A stretch of 64,000 bases of DNA, from contig RPFO01000022.1 in the NCBI GenBank assembly GCA_009746045.1, positions 2,600,041 through 2,664,040 of the forward strand. Direction: 5' to 3'. The position numbers and the translations under genes were made by a program. Positions 11,943 through 20,696 of this stretch are shown piece after piece. The notes below the pieces were generated by a model that saw nothing but the letters and a program-made list of their open reading frames with translations, was not told the DNA's origin and ran no database searches. This stretch comes from Mesostigma viride. Lineage: Eukaryota > Streptophyta > Mesostigmatophyceae > Mesostigmatales > Mesostigmataceae. Numbering within the stretch: the first letter of the stretch is position 1; every line of letters begins with the position of its first letter.

Positions 11943-11992
11943 AGGATACATTTGAAGCCGTGCAAATGTATCCTAATCCGGTAAAACCACCC
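11943..11992 (-). repeat. Right TIR and subterminal hairpin of inner transposon
   Basis: The TIR occupies 11966-11992. It overlaps a perfect 12-bp hairpin: AGGATACATTTG (11943-11954), an 8-nt loop, then CAAATGTATCCT (11963-11974). The hairpin uses TIR sequence as one arm, so it could be a transposase-binding structure. That role is inference. Confidence 0.85.
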
Positions 11993-12779
11993 CATCAAGG
12001 AGGTGGTTGCGAAGGAGGATGGCGGCCAACCTTCTATTGAGCTCTTTGTATACCGCGCTAAGCATTTGCATGACACGTGGCACCCGTGGAATACAGACAT
12101 TGCGCAATGGCCCCATCCGCCAACCACTGCGGCGCACACGGTGATCATCACCGCCTCAGACCTCGTCTTGACACAAGTGGTGGGCAAGCGAGGTCAGCCG
12201 CCCCATGGAGTCTCCTTGGGTGCGAACAAAAAGCTCACCAAGGAGTGCCTAAAGGCGCTGAAGGAGGTGCCCTATGACGCGGAACACCCGGTCGTGAAGT
12301 GGCAAGATGCTGAATGCTCAAAGGGCATCGTCGGCATGGCGAAGGCATGCTGGGAAGGCGTAACGCTGCAGGTCAAGAGTGGCAGCCGCAACCTCGTAGG
12401 GCAAGTCGTGTGTCATTGGGCGTCGGAGCGTGTGACATCCGCGGACGGTCGCACCGAAAGCCGGGACGGCAGGTACCATGGTCGTGTCGCTGTTGTCGAC
12501 ACGCAAAACGACATGGTAGCCATGTACTGGGGTGCCCGTTGGGAGGAGGACGCGGTTTCTTGCGTGCCTCTCCACGAGCTGGAGGCACAGATCTGCGGGT
12601 GCCCCGGTGTGGTCGTCCCTGCGTTGCAAGCGCCGGATATCACCCTGGCCGAGGCTCGATTGCGCGAGATGGTTCCACCCAGCGACGTTGTGGCGGAGAA
12701 CAACAACGCAGGCGCCTCCCGGCGTCGGAAGCGAGCGCTCATCCTTGCCGATGACGATGACGACGACGACGACTGCTGA
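11993..12779 (+). pseudogene. Same transposon gene in outer copy, 3' part
   Basis: The reading frame continues from the break at 2829 and ends with the RRRKR cluster and aspartate tail, as in the inner copy. Only a few substitutions separate the two, for example one in the codons for GANEKL/GANKKL. Separated from its 5' half by 9163 bp, it cannot be expressed as one protein unless the inner element is excised. Confidence 0.65.
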
Positions 12780-12996
12780 AGCGCAAGCAGCGTTGTTGTC
12801 ATTGAGCTGCTCATGTGCTGCTGCTGCTGCTGTGCTGCCATGCTACTGCTGCTGCATTGCTGCCGTGCTGCTGCTGTGCTATTGTGCTGATGTGTTGCTG
12901 CATTGCTGCCGTGCCGCTGATGTATTGCTGTCGTGCTGCTGTGTTGATGCACTGCTGCATTGCTGCCGTGCTGCTGAGCTAGTACTGCCTATTAGT

Positions 12997-13038
12997 GAAT
13001 TTCCTATCAATGGACTATAGTCCACTGATAGGAAATTC
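12997..13038. repeat. 42-bp near-perfect palindrome, outer copy
   Basis: Same sequence and position relative to the stop codon as 10908-10949. Confidence 0.9.
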
Positions 13039-14031
13039 AGGAATCGGCATACTAAGTTGCTGCTGCGCTGACTTGTGCTCCTGCTATGCGGCCGTGTTGA
13101 TGTGCTACAGTTGTGCTGCTGCTGTGCTACGGTCATGCTGCTGCTGTGTTGCTGGGCTGATGTGTTGTTGCATTGATGTAGTGGCTATTGTTCCGCTACT
13201 ACAATTTGCTACTGATGCCGCTGCTGGTGCTTTTTTGCATGTCAGTGCCCGCTATGTTCACACCACTGTTGCCGCGGTTGGTATCGCGTGATTTCCACCG
13301 GTTGTGCGTTGACATGTGTTACTCATGCATTTCCCCCTATATTTGGTAGCACGCGGTTTCGCGTTAGTTAGGTGCAGACAGCTGCATGTAGACAAACATC
13401 TTGTTTAAGTCGGTCAATTAACTGTTCTTGACGCATCATGGTCCAAGTCGACCGACCTGTAGGGACCAGTAGAGCAATTGTCTAGGAGAAAGAGCGTGAT
13501 CGCTGCAGAAGCCGCGTGGCAGCCGTGGCTGCACCTGTAGTACGACCTGCATATATATGGATACTGTATTTGGATACTGGGTTGTTTATCAATTCTGGTT
13601 TTAATTTATTTAGTGTACCTGGTGTTGGCATGCCAACTCAGTGCTAAACTACTTTATGCACAATGATGCAACTTGATGCTATAGTGACGTGCCACGATGT
13701 AACTTTATTAACTTCACCATTAGTCATGGGGTCAATAGGATTGCTCATTATGCCATGTTAACATGAACCATGGGTTACGTAATAGTGAAAACAGTAATCA
13801 TGATGCTCCACTTGAAGTCTCCAACATGGTCATGTTTGGAATTTTATTGATCATACTTACAATATATGAAAAGAGACAACAAACGTGGAAGCATGGCACG
13901 CCGAGGCCGATAATATATGTGTGAAATATGAAAAGAGACAACATCTTTGGCAAGCATGATCATATCATGCTTGCCAAACATATTAATGATATCGACCATG
14001 TCCAGAAACCATGTTTGCCAATGGTGCATTT

Positions 14032-14081
14032 AGGATACATTTGAAGCCGTGCAAATGTATCCTAATCCGGTAAAACCACCC
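14032..14081 (-). repeat. Right TIR and subterminal hairpin of outer transposon
   Basis: Identical in layout to 11943-11992. Ends at 14081 against the copia pol gene. Confidence 0.87.
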
Positions 14082-16809
14082 GGTCATCCCCGTGCAGCGA
14101 AGCATACACTGGCAGTCCTTCCCATTGCCCCAGAAACAGACAGGGGTCTACAGGAGAGACCTTCAAGTTGCAATGCTCCTTCAGGAAACGGTTGAGAGTC
14201 TCCCTCCAGATTATTGGACTTGACCTCAGGCCCTCCAGGCCCTTGAGGATTTTAAGGAACTCCGTGTGGATGTCCCTTTTCCATACAGCAGGCACCCTAA
14301 CATAGAAAGGCGTCTTGCCCTCCCACTTTTCCTGTGCCACATCTGCATCCCCCTCCAGAAATGCCCTCTTGAAGTCTATCACCACTGAGCCATAGTCCAA
14401 GCCCTTGTTGAGAAGGCCTAGAAAGACACACAGCAGCAGCCTCCAAGTATCATGCAGCATGCCAGGGGTATACAACTCCTCAGCAGTGCACTCACCAGTA
14501 CCCTTGAACTCATTCAGCACTGGCCTGACATGTGGTACCTTGACCCCGTCCACCTCCTTCATCTTGATGACAAACTTGAGCTTGAGTAGACGTCGTGCAG
14601 GAGGCAGGTCATTGACAGGTTCCACGCATTTCTTGGAGATCCAGTCCTCCCCAGATTTAATCAGACCCAGTGTTACCTGGGGACACATAATGGGAGAGGA
14701 CATGAGCTTCACCAGGCCTTGGTAGTTGATAGGGCTGTGTCCAGCAAGTGAGTGAGGACCAATGCCCAAACTGCTTGGATGACTAGCAGCTGGCAGTATG
14801 AGGTCATCAACCAAGGGCTCCTGCCCCTGGCACACTTGCACACGCTTAACCGACCTGGTTACTGCACGTGATAGGTGAGTGGTCCTGAAATTAATCAGTG
14901 GGACCTGACCAGCCCCTTCCTTAGTCAGGAGAGAGGACGTGATCACTACCCCATCCTGGCATAGGAAATTCTGCCCCAGAAGAGCAGGTCCTTGATAGCC
15001 CTCCAAGACACAAAAAGCAGTGTCCTGTCCAAGGATAGGAATGAATACCTCACCCAGTACCTTCACGTGTACCCCGCCACTGAAGTCAGACACAAACTGA
15101 TAGCTGGGTTCAGACATGCTGTACCCTGCTGCAGCCCTGGTCCCAATGATGGAAACCTGAGAATTAGTGTCTACCTCTAAGGCAGTGTCCAGCCCCAGAT
15201 TGCCATGCCACCTGAGCTTGGCTACCTTGGGCTGCTTCTTGGCCCTTTGTAGAGCCCCAATCAATCCAGCCAAACTTGTCCCCCTGGGCTTGGTTAGTGC
15301 CTTGGGCTTGACAGTTGACTCCCCAGCTGTTGACCTTGCAGCCTGTTCAACAAGTACCTCTGCAACCTGGCCAGGGCTGACAGATTCCCCTGCAACAGAT
15401 GTGGTCGTTGCGTCAGTGATGTCACCTGGGACCTGAAAATCCTGCAGATCCTGTGAGCCTTGTGCCTGACTGCCCTCATTCATCAGGTTAGGCTTGACAT
15501 ATGACCAACTCAGCCGGTGTACATGCTTTGGTTCGTCCTCCATGCTGACCAAGCATGCGTGGCTAGCTTCATCAACCTGGGTAACCACCCCAGGACTCCA
15601 GCTACCACGTTTGCCATAAAGGCTAGGTTCCTTCCAAGCTAGGACCTTCTGACCCACTTGTGGCTCCAGCATCTTCCAACCCCGGTCCTTCTCCCTCAGC
15701 TTGGCAAAGGTGACATGTGCAGCATGTTTCCAGCCCTCCAGCACATGTGGTGGGCACAGGCCATGATATAGACCCATTGGGCTGACAGCAACTCCATCAT
15801 AGTAGAAGTTAACCCTGCTGTTCAGCTGCTGCTCCACGTTCCTCAGCCATGCACTCCTGACAAGTGCAGGTGCAGACAAGGGTACCCAGTCTTCAGAGAT
15901 GATCAATTTCTTGACCTCCTGGATTGCCCTCTCGATAGCACCCTGCTGCCCATGAGCCTCCCTAGGTGTAACCAGCAACTCAGGAAGGGTAGGATCACCC
16001 TTGAGATGCTGAAACTGCATGTCCACCTGGATCCTTGTGGTAGGAAACTTGGCTCTTACATTCTGCAGGGCAGCCAGCAAGTACCTGTTCTTCATAGAAG
16101 GTAAATGCTCCAGCACCTTGTATTTCGTGTACCTGTCCACGCACACCAACAGTTGCATGCCCCTGATGTGTTGGATATCACACTGCAGATCACCAATGCT
16201 CTGAGGTAGAGCTTTGGCATGTGATTTCCTGGGCTTGTTGGAGGACAACTGGCACTTACACCGTGAGGCAGCTTGCTGACACGCCTTAAGAAGGGGTGCC
16301 CTGCCCATACGGAAGGCAAAGTTGTTTGACAGAGAAGTGGCATGCCCAAACATGTTGTGGATTCGGGCACCCAACTCCTGGTACACAGAGGAAGCAGTCC
16401 CTGGCACAGTCAGGACTGTGCTGTCAGGTTGTCCAGCATCACCATGCTGACTTCCATCCTGTTCTGACTCAGAGCCTGAGTCACCCTGCTCATGCCCAAC
16501 ACCTGGACCGCCAGCAGGGACCACATGCATACCACCAGAGGCCTTCACACCCCTCTGTGGTTGTACATTGGTTTCTCTCAAAATGAGAGGTCCACCCTCG
16601 TGCCCAGCACGAGGATGCATAGGGTCAGACATTCTTACAGCTGCACCAGCTGTCAAGGACGTCTTCATAGGAACCTGTACCTCTCCAGGTGACCTGGGGC
16701 CACACTGAACCTGGAGATCACCCTCTTGTTGCCCAGATATAAAATCTGCATTGGAGCACCTGGCCTCCCCCTTGGGTGAATTAAGGTGTGTAGGGGTTGC
16801 CTCAGACAG
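14082..16809 (-). CDS. pol: Copia-like Pol: integrase, protease, reverse transcriptase (partial)
   Basis: The frame is open from the codon after the gag TGA. The first ATG is at 16668, 47 codons further on; residues below are counted from that ATG. The integrase has an HHCC zinc region (H104, H109, C130, C137) and a D-D-E triad: D164 in QCDIQHI, D216 in QVDMQF and E247 in QQGAIER. A retropepsin-like DTNS motif is near residue 500, followed by a LLGQNFL flap-like end. Reverse transcriptase follows, with VIDFKRAFLEGD at about 763 (copia-type DVKTAFLNGD) and a GLEGLRSSPIIW block. It ends at LHGDD, where copia elements usually have YVDD. The protein is cut one codon later by the transposon, so it is inactive. 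Protease lying between integrase and RT is not the usual copia order. Confidence 0.82.
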
Positions 16810-16815
16810 TCACTG
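16807..16815 (-). promoter_or_regulatory. In-frame TGA between gag and pol (possible readthrough site)
   Basis: The gag end reads CAG TGA CTG, and the next 47 codons are open in the same frame up to the pol ATG. UGA followed by C is a known leaky context. A recent nonsense mutation in a formerly fused gag-pol is the alternative. Confidence 0.6.
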
Positions 16816-17925
16816 CTCCTTGTTGTCTTCTTGCTGACTGCCCTTTGAAGGCTGGCCTGCCTGGGACTTGTTGTTGTTCTTCTTGTTGTTGTTGTTATTC
16901 TTGTTGCTGCCCTGGCCCTGGGACTTCTTGAAGCTGGGACACTCCTTCTTGATGTGCCCCCACCCCTTGCACAGGTAGCATTGTATCTTGGACTTGCCCT
17001 GGCCACTGCCCCCATTGTCAGACGCGTTGCCCTGCTTGGGCTGACCACCCACCCGCCTGAACACCGACTTGGAGTGTGACCTCCTGTCAGAATCAGGTGA
17101 ATGATCTCCCTTGCGCTTGTGATGGTTGCCCCTACGCCCTCCTTGGCTTCGGTCAGCCTCAGACGTCTTGGAGCCACCCTGGGTACGCCCGCCTGCCTGG
17201 GTAGCCTTCACTGCTGGCACTCCACCCTCAAACAGCTCCTCTGCCTCGAGAGCTTGTTTAATGATGACCTTGTAGGCCTTCAGGGTAGAGTGTGGGGCAC
17301 ACATGACTTTTAAGGAGCCACGTGTCGCCTTATCCAGCCCAGAAACCTTGAGCCAGTTGGTTAGGGCTATGTTATCAGCGACATTAAAGCCGTGAGCCCT
17401 GCCCTCCTCAACCATCTTACAATAGTTGAGAAAGTTCTGGATCAGGTCCCCCTTGACCTCCCACCCTTGGTACTTGTCCTGCCAATGGATGCCGACCTTC
17501 TTTCGTTGGTCCTCCAGCAGCTCCTTCAGCTCAGCCACGTACAGTGCCCAGGCCTTATTGGCCTTTTTGCACTCCCTGGTTAGGTCCTTAATCTGGTCAG
17601 TACACTTGCCAAAAGTGCTACTGCCTATCCAGATTTGATAGTAATTTGTACCACCGTACAAGCTAGGGAACCCTTCCAATCCCTCCACAAACTCTTCAGC
17701 CTGCTTAGGCTTGGAGTCTGAGGTTACAGGCTGCAACTGATTGACAATTAAAAGACCCTGTGTGGTAAGATCAAAGCCATGAATAGCTTGTGCATTATTA
17801 TTATTGTGAGGAAGGTTGGTAATCTCTCCGGTAAGCCCCACGTCATCTACGTGAGCGGTTCCACTACCAGCACCCCCATTATTATTCCCACTGGCTGGAC
17901 CCTTGCTACGGCGTCCCTCAGCCAT
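16810..17925 (-). CDS. gag: Copia-like Gag polyprotein
   Basis: 371 codons starting MAEGRRSKGPASGNNNGG. The middle part is a helical capsid-like region including a Trp- and Lys-rich stretch (GIHWQDKYQGWEVKGDL). Near residues 315-328 there is a zinc knuckle of the form C-x2-C-x4-H-x4-C (CYLCKGWGHIKKEC) that would bind element RNA. An Asn/Lys/Gln-rich tail follows. The frame ends GAG CAG TGA CTG, and pol continues in the same frame. Confidence 0.85.
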   Translation of the reverse strand: MAEGRRSKGPASGNNNGGAGSGTAHVDDVGLTGEITNLPHNNNNAQAIHGFDLTTQGLLIVNQLQPVTSDSKPKQAEEFVEGLEGFPSLYGGTNYYQIWIGSSTFGKCTDQIKDLTRECKKANKAWALYVAELKELLEDQRKKVGIHWQDKYQGWEVKGDLIQNFLNYCKMVEEGRAHGFNVADNIALTNWLKVSGLDKATRGSLKVMCAPHSTLKAYKVIIKQALEAEELFEGGVPAVKATQAGGRTQGGSKTSEADRSQGGRRGNHHKRKGDHSPDSDRRSHSKSVFRRVGGQPKQGNASDNGGSGQGKSKIQCYLCKGWGHIKKECPSFKKSQGQGSNKNNNNNKKNNNKSQAGQPSKGSQQEDNKEQ

Positions 17926-18093
17926 CCTGCACTACCAGCTATTCAAAGAACACCTTAACAAAGCAGCAGAAAATATGTACAAAATTTTTGTGTCGCCACT
18001 GCCGCCTGCGCCGGTGTCGCTGCCGCCCCGCGAATTGCCGCCGAAATTCGACAAAAAAATGTCGACAAGTACTGCAGAAGAAAATTAGGCCGA

Positions 18094-18799
18094 CTAGTAG
18101 TCAAGGCCCCTGAAGTCGCAGTACGTGTATACGAACTCACGATCCTCCATATCCAGCTCCGGACCTGCACCGGTATGAATTAAAACCGGCGTGCTCCCCG
18201 CCGCGTAAGTTGCGACGCGCCGACGCGCGACGAGGCGCAGAGGATGTGTAAAGATCGTCAATAATTCCCACCCCGCGGGAATCCACTCTCGCACAGAGGC
18301 GAGAAATGCCACCAGGTTAATTAAAACCTGGCGCTCACGACTGCGTACGCCGCGAGTGAGCAGCGATAGCAGCGCGAGATCCTGAAACAAATTTGTTGAC
18401 ACCGCCGGCGCGCCCCCCGTGCGAAGCGATGCCCAGTTTTGCAGGTTTCTCTGGTAACCGGTGAGTGAAGAGAGGACGTTGTCCAACTCCTCAATGGCAG
18501 TCGTGACTTCGGTCACCGACCGCAAACCTCCCCGCACCTGGACCGTAAATGTCGATAAAATGTTTCGAATCTGGTCCAACAGTGCGGAGCCGGCACCAGT
18601 GCTGGCAAATCGGGGTCCTCGGGGTTATCCCCGAGCAATGCGTGAGCTGCACGCTGCTGACGATGAAGCTCGTCGAGCGAACTGTAACTTCGTCGAGCAA
18701 TTGTTGCCACGACGGCACAGTCGGTCTTGACGAAGAACCAGCCGGCGGAGCGGCTATTTCCTCATCGTCCGGAATCCGAAATTCTTCCGAATTTGGCAT
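18094..18799 (-). pseudogene. Unrecognised ORF with two frame changes, upstream of copia gag
   Basis: The minus-strand reading starts MPNSEEFRIPDDEEIAAPP (18799), changes frame near 18700 (SSLDELHRQQRAAHALLGD) and again near 18590. It then stays open for about 160 codons from DQIRNILSTFTVQVRGG to FVYTYCDFRGLDY at 18094. The three pieces follow each other smoothly, which suggests one gene with two frameshifts. No family recognised. It could be extra coding material inside the 5' LTR or leader of the copia element, or an older unrelated element. Confidence 0.4.
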
Positions 18800-19469
18800 C
18801 TTTTTGACAGAGCGTGTAATACGAGTTGTGAGGGTAAGAATGCCACGAATTCCGCCATGGTTCTTGCAGGAAGTTGCCTTTATTAATAATCAGGAAACAC
18901 AGACGTAAGTCACGTCACTTCCAAGACTGCACGCAGCACAGACGACAGGGTCGCAGTGCCAAGAGAACGTGCACGCAAGAACTAGCGTCCCGGTGTGACC
19001 AAGTCACTCATATAGCTTGCTAGGGACGCGTCCAAGTATTCAGCTGCACTGTCACAGCTGAACTGTCAATCAATTGATTACACAGACTCTGGCACGCCTT
19101 TGGCGCGCAGATCTATCAATTGTCCATACGGCTAGTCCTGTGGACCTATCCGTACACTAGTCAGCATCAATTGTCTCATAGGTCCTGGCGCGCTACAGCA
19201 CGCCTACCTATCAATTGACCATCAAGTCCTGTACAAGTCCTGTCAACGTCCTGCGGACTATCAAAGTGACACTTGTACATCCTGTGTCCGTACGCGCCCA
19301 CAGTGGCGCGCCGGGTACTGTCGGCACAGCCTAGGAAACGTCATAACTTTTACGTTCCTTAACCAAATGAGGCGTTCAAGGTGCCGTTGGAAAGAGCGTA
19401 ACAATCTCTATCCATCTAACGTAAATCCTTTACGTTAACTAGGGGGGCCGACTAACAAGCAGAATTTAC
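18800..19469. other. Non-coding stretch with CAATTGAT-type repeats (possible LTR)
   Basis: The motif ATCAATTG, or its complement, recurs at least five times between 19060 and 19220, mixed with TGGCGCGC and TCCTGT blocks. A hairpin AACGTAAA-TCC-TTTACGTT lies near 19420. The composition fits a regulatory or LTR region, but boundaries are not visible. Confidence 0.35.
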
Positions 19470-19474
19470 TATAG

Positions 19475-20516
19475 CTGACCTCATTTATGCCGACGACATC
19501 ACGCTCATCGAGAAGCCGGAGTCTGCCCAACTTTGGCTGCACTACCTGGCGCTCGAGGCTCGGGCGGTTGGTCTAGAAATCAGCCCCAAAACGGAGGCCC
19601 TGGCCCTCGGCATGGCAGGGCCCCCACCCACACTCCGCCTCTTAGACGATGCCGAGGTCAACTACCCTCCTTCAGGCCGCTTCATGAGCTGCTCGGCAGT
19701 TGGCTTCCCGACTGCGAGGACGACATGACGACACGGATCGGCATGGCGTGGGCGCACCTCCATGACCACCGCCGCTGGTGGAGCAACCCCGCCCTACCTC
19801 GGATCGCCAAGCGTGACCTCTTCAAGGTCGTCATTCTGACGATCCTGACCTACGGCGCCGAGACGTGGGCACTGACGCAGGAGCTGGAGCAACGACTCGA
19901 CGGCGCCGTCACCAAGATGCTGCGCAAGGCCCTTAACATCCCCTTTGGTTTGCACATTAGTAATGAGGATTTGTACGCTGATTTGCCCTATGTTTCCCAC
20001 ATTATTAGGCACAGGCGCCTGGGCCTAGCCGGGCACCTGGCCCGCACAGATCAGGTAGATACATCAGATAGACTAGCTGGCACCAAGCCCGCCCAGCCTG
20101 GGCGATATGTCCTCACCTGGCGTGCCCCCGGCCGCGCGCGGCAGGGCCGCCACCCGTGGACTTTTCGTGATAGACTCGGCATGGACATGTGCTACACTAG
20201 ACGTGACGGGCTCACCCCCGGGCAACCTCCTGGTTTGTCTGTAATATGGAGGCAGATGGTGCGCAAGGATAGATGGCAAGTAGTGATGAAAGAGACCACC
20301 CCCAAGCCTGTGGGGGCTCCGCGTGTGACCAAGTATGGCATTCATAGCGATTCGGGTCGCGGTGCCCACACCCCTGTAACTAGGACCTGGATAGCTTATA
20401 CCATCCATTCCATCCCATGTTCCCCTCCCACTGAGGACTTATGCTCACGTGACGCAGTCACGTGTCTATTAATTAATTAATTAATTAATTAATACTCCCA
20501 ACGGAGTTATGTTCCA
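19475..20516 (+). mobile_element. LINE 1: 3' part of reverse transcriptase ORF with stem-loop tail
   Basis: Starts in the RT domain with DLIYADDITLIEKPE (YADD motif) and continues EARAVGLEISPKTEAL. A frameshift near 19690 leads into TRIGMAWAHLHDHRRWWSNP and the LINE-typical ILTYGAETWALTQELEQRL region, then open to about 20480. The 3' end has a perfect hairpin (20446-20464), a TTAA tract, a second stem-loop CTCCCAACGGAG (20495-20506) and an AATTC array. The element is 5'-truncated and frameshifted, so inactive. Confidence 0.8.
20446..20464 (+). repeat. Perfect 3' hairpin of LINE 1
   Basis: CACGTGACGCAGTCACGTG: an 8-bp stem with a 3-nt loop, directly before the TTAA tract. A variant, GACGTGACGCACCCACGTGC, precedes the tail of LINE 2 at 23226. 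Confidence 0.85.
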
Positions 20517-20693
20517 ATTCAATTCAATTCAATTCAATTCAATTCAATTCAATTCAATTCAATTCAATTCAATTCAATTCAATTCAATTCAATTCAATTC
20601 AATTCAATTCAATTCAATTCAATTCAATTCAATTCAATTCAATTCAATTCAATTCAATTCAATTCAATTCAATTCAATTCAATTCAATTCAAT
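20516..20693 (+). repeat. AATTC pentanucleotide array
   Basis: About 35 uninterrupted AATTC units directly after the LINE stem-loop and ATGTTCC. LINE 2 sequence begins immediately after it. The ORF through it is a repeat artefact. Confidence 0.95.
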
Positions 20694-20696
20694 GGT

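Larger units (their letters stand above)
2830..11992 (+). mobile_element. Complete TIR DNA transposon, inner copy (9163 bp)
   Basis: The left end at 2830 starts GGGTGGTTTTACCGG and the right end at 11992 is its exact reverse complement over 27 bp. The trinucleotide CAT precedes the left end (2827-2829) and follows the right end (11993-11995). The unoccupied site is visible inside the element itself at 9901-9910 (CATCATCAAG), so the 3-bp target duplication is read directly. Between the ends lie an 8-mer array, a minus-strand polyglutamine gene, a 149-bp higher-order repeat and a spliced plus-strand gene. No transposase (DDE, RNase H-like or HUH) is recognisable. PIF/Harbinger, CACTA, Zator and Academ elements can make short duplications of about 3 bp; the termini are not CACTA and the target is not TWA. 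The superfamily is left open. Confidence 0.88.
11993..14081 (+). mobile_element. Outer copy of the same transposon, right part with its right TIR
   Basis: 11993-14081 (2089 bp) aligns without length change to 9904-11992 of the inner copy, with roughly nine substitutions seen by eye. It ends with the same 27-bp TIR at 14055-14081. Directly beyond it starts the truncated copia reverse transcriptase (14082), so the outer copy inserted into a retrotransposon. Confidence 0.87.
14082..18100 (-). mobile_element. Copia-like LTR retrotransposon, 3' truncated by the DNA transposon
   Basis: Contains gag (17925-16810) and pol (from 16809 down to 14082) on the minus strand. The element stops at the catalytic GDD of reverse transcriptase, where the outer transposon's TIR begins. 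RNase H and the 3' LTR are therefore missing here and should lie before base 1. The 5' LTR should lie just above 17926, but I could not define its ends or a primer-binding site. Confidence 0.85.

Noticed and set aside
2830-11992. Helitron
   Set aside because: The subterminal hairpin is suggestive, but there are perfect TIRs and a 3-bp target duplication, and no CTRR end or A/T insertion site.
17926-18100. tRNA-Met primer-binding site for the copia element
   Set aside because: TGGTAGTGCAGG near 17930 only loosely resembles a PBS and no LTR end could be paired with it.
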